Source of the DNA: Clostridium sp. AM33-3
Lineage (GTDB): Bacteria; Bacillota; Clostridia; Lachnospirales; Lachnospiraceae
Assembly (NCBI RefSeq): GCF_003480315.1
Contig: NZ_QUIV01000010.1
Coordinates: forward strand, 6,333-70,332
Length of the DNA stretch: 64,000 bases
Direction of reading: 5' to 3'
Position 1 is the stretch's first letter. Every line of letters begins with the position of its first letter. This document shows, piece after piece, positions 63,908 to 64,000 of the stretch. The position numbers and the translations under genes are program-made. The notes under the pieces were generated by a model. The model did not search any database, was not told the origin of the DNA, and saw only the letters and a list, made by a program, of their open reading frames with translations.

Positions 63908-64000
63908 CAATTTAAGGGAATAGCACGAAAGGGTCCGAAGTTCCGGGGAGGGCCTACAGAATAAGCAGAAACATTGGAATTTGCTTTGTGAGCGACCATA

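Noticed and set aside
63908..64000. Gene or terminator after bL25 at the window end
   Set aside because: The 93 bp show no clear hairpin with T-run and no credible start; the continuation is outside the window.

Overview
The window looks like a chromosomal segment of a spore-forming Lachnospiraceae-type Firmicute (clostridial cluster XIVa, gut-associated). This rests on sigG and a YmxH-family sporulation gene, strong SD sequences and sigma-A promoters (TTGACA-17-TATAAT type), moderate GC by eye, EF-P, NrdR, an Rrf2 regulator beside cysteine genes, a CIRCE element, and a MalK-type ABC importer grouped with a GH43 glycosidase. The family is an inference; no 16S rRNA is present. I saw no rRNA or tRNA gene, insertion sequence, prophage or CRISPR array.

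Layout. 1-2942: 3' part of a giant 2-hydroxyacyl-CoA dehydratase activase-like protein. 3167-8301 (-): SNF2 helicase and argS, separated by a compact repeat-like element. 8467-29613 (-): one reading frame of about 7,050 codons, a third of the window, encoding a secreted filamentous surface protein. It has a signal peptide, Ser/Gly/Glu stalk, two Cna-B-like folds, dozens of ~56-residue beta repeats, a Lys/Trp-rich helical island, filamentous-haemagglutinin-like repeats and C-terminal cell-wall-binding repeats. A LytTR regulator with an NTF2-like N-terminus lies just upstream, and a membrane-anchored TPR protein is divergent from that. 32038-34098: efp, yqeG, nrdR and a ymxH gene whose frame is broken at an A9 run.

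34197-40125 is a sulfur amino-acid block: metY-cysK-rrf2 behind a promoter with an inverted-repeat operator, then metN-metI-metQ behind its own promoter. Between the metN promoter and metN lies a 32-codon ORF with 11 Met and 3 Cys codons, followed by a Rho-independent terminator. Segments in the ORF can pair with each other or with the terminator. This is the architecture of ribosome-mediated attenuation responding to methionine. I regard it as the most interesting candidate system here, because methionine genes in Firmicutes are normally controlled by S-box or T-box RNAs.

40229-50707 is housekeeping: a PepV-like dipeptidase, yqeY, prfC, the divergent CoA pair coaBC/coaX, an AAA-ATPase/PD-(D/E)XK protein, a DnaJ-type chaperone, a histidine phosphatase and sigG. 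50779-63065 is a carbohydrate region. A five-gene operon (solute-binding protein, two permeases, GH43, MalK-type ATPase) is divergent from a LysR regulator. A second operon (xylulokinase, DUF4867, fucose/arabinose isomerase-like enzyme) is divergent from a LacI regulator, with two identical 14-bp palindromes between them. The window ends with a CIRCE element and the bL25 (Ctc) ribosomal protein gene.

Links between genes: imported beta-xylosides or arabinoxylo-oligosaccharides would be cut by GH43, and the released sugars could be isomerised and phosphorylated by the second operon. Rrf2, metY and cysK make cysteine/homocysteine while MetNIQ imports methionine. Starts were re-chosen by ribosome-binding site where the longest ORF was implausible; reasons are given per entry.
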